Source: Pseudomonadota bacterium
GTDB lineage: Bacteria; Pseudomonadota; Alphaproteobacteria; Thalassobaculales; Thalassobaculaceae
DNA length: 7,480 nucleotides
Direction: 5' to 3'
Assembly: GCA_027623845.1 (NCBI GenBank)
Contig: JAQBUJ010000140.1
Span: 1 to 7,480 of the forward strand
Positions 7,301 to 7,480 of the stretch are shown here, piece by piece; within the stretch, counting starts at the first letter, position 1, and each line of letters begins with the position of its first letter. The notes under the pieces were generated by a model that had not been told where the DNA came from, made no database searches, and saw only the letters and a list, made by a program, of their open reading frames with translations. The translations under genes and the position numbers were made by a program.

Positions 7301-7468
7301 GGCGGCCTCGGCATCGCCGCCGTCTTTACGCTGTATCTGACCCCGGTCGCCTATCTCGGTCTCGCCCGCTTTTCAGCCCCCCGGGCAACCGCCGCCGGAG
7401 CCCTTGAGGAAGAACTGACCCTCGCCACCTCCATCCCGGATTCGGCGACATCGAACGCCCCCCGATAA
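4346..7468 (+). CDS. RND efflux pump permease, AcrB-like (HAE-1 type)
   Basis: The 1040-aa product is a full-length proton-driven inner-membrane pump (AcrB has 1049 aa). It has the usual 12 membrane helices: TM1 about 17-37, TM2-6 about 332-486, TM7 about 520-543, TM8-12 about 852-1004. Two large periplasmic porter/docking regions lie between, about 38-330 and 545-850. The proton-relay residues are present: D400 and D401 in GMIVDDSIVVLENI (TM4), K918 in GLMAKNGILVVEFA (TM10), and the RLRPIAMT stretch at 948-955 matching the Arg and Thr of AcrB TM11. These features place it with organic-compound (HAE-1) exporters rather than metal pumps. Two periplasmic loops are shorter than in AcrB: the switch-loop region around 598-606, and the segment around 247-257. 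The gene starts inside the last codons of the adaptor (ATGA overlap), forming a two-gene operon. The last ~35 residues are a hydrophilic tail with no recognisable domain. Substrate (antibiotic, solvent, bile-type or metabolite) cannot be assigned. Confidence 0.96.
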   Translation: MSEQRNDLASLSVRRPLLVLVLSLLIALAGLAALVAVEVRELPNIDRPIVTVRGIYQGASPETMDAAVTSLVEGAVARVNGVKEIRSSSEENNFRMRAEFSPSTDLDIAAADVREAVSRVEQRLPAEVEQLTVVKADADSSPIMQLAVQGRGLDEDELARIVEKDIIPALVSVDGVADVTLFGDRRRLLRVVIDPLRLSSYQLTVGDVIEVLNTAPFDIPTGSFASRDQELLVRADATVETAREVEAIVIREPVRIGDVADVFFGPEDAESYVRVNGDPVIGISIIRQAQSNTIKISDGVKQAVERLNARFERIEILTISDDALFIRGSIREVLISLGLAVAIVIATLWIFLGSPSATLVPCVAIPVALIGSVAAIWLLGFSINILTLLALVLATGMIVDDSIVVLENIQRRRAQGLRAKAAAVLGSRQVFFAVIATTLTLISVFVPISFLPSTAGRLFREFGFVLAVSVAISSFVALTLVPALAARLGEPKPPSPGIRAAIVWAGARLAALYAVTLRWALAAPLIICAGAIVLAAGAWLIFGTLKQELVPSEDRGKFTVFGTGPDGVGLAYSDRQADQIEAILQPYVESGEITTLFNFVGRYDLNRVFIYTTLAPWDQRERSQQAIIRELRGKMAQVPGMRVRVFSRNSLRLHSTAGGLEVALIGNDYLHLYDVAIKLAEAIEDRLPKLSDIRVSYQPTQPQLSVKIDRRRASDLGIPLADLASTLRVMIDGDELGDLNIKDEAIPIMLEAKAGAISDPTDLVNLYVRTRAGDLVPLSSLVSLHEEGVAAELDRHVQRRAVELDADIGDGYDLKTAITAVQALAREVLPEDVEMILLGEAEALEEAERDVAITYGIAVLVVFLVLAAQFESLTSAAIIVVTVPFGIAAAIYALLLTGTSLNIYSQIGLVMMIGLMAKNGILVVEFADQLRDRGLSVREAIERSATVRLRPIAMTMISTILGGLPLILSSGAGAEARSAIGWVVFGGLGIAAVFTLYLTPVAYLGLARFSAPRATAAGALEEELTLATSIPDSATSNAPR

Positions 7469-7480
7469 CCGGGCCCTAAC

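Overview
The window is 7.5 kb of GC-rich bacterial chromosome (by eye around 60% G+C or higher) holding four complete genes in two divergent, tightly packed units. Gene style, codon use and the protein types suggest a Gram-negative proteobacterium, most likely an alphaproteobacterium. The RND pump needs an inner and an outer membrane, which supports Gram-negative. No rRNA, tRNA or other lineage marker is present, so the class is inferred.

Left half, minus strand (3061 down to 106): a two-gene unit read right to left. First comes a RutA/SsuD/SfnG-like, LLM-class flavin-dependent monooxygenase of 397 aa. After a 55-bp gap follows a GMC-family FAD oxidoreductase of 568 aa of the choline/alcohol dehydrogenase type. 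Both are flavoenzymes. They could act in sequence on one small organic substrate, but the sequence does not identify it. Beyond the GMC stop lie two GC-rich inverted repeats (63-77 and 21-59) that may end the transcript, though neither is followed by a T run.

Middle (3062-3230): a 169-bp divergent intergenic region. It contains a plausible sigma-70-type promoter facing right (3148-3176) and a 16-codon ORF whose stop codon overlaps the start codon of the next gene.

Right half, plus strand (3231-7468): a two-gene efflux operon. A HlyD/AcrA-type periplasmic adaptor of 372 aa is followed, with a 4-bp ATGA overlap, by an AcrB-like RND permease of 1040 aa with all its proton-relay residues. An outer-membrane TolC-type factor and a transcriptional regulator would be expected somewhere, but neither lies in the window.

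I see no mobile element, CRISPR array, RNA gene or clearly undescribed system. The most interesting points are modest: the divergent pairing of flavoenzymes with a pump, the coupled mini-ORF, the hairpins behind the GMC gene, and details of the permease and GMC active site.
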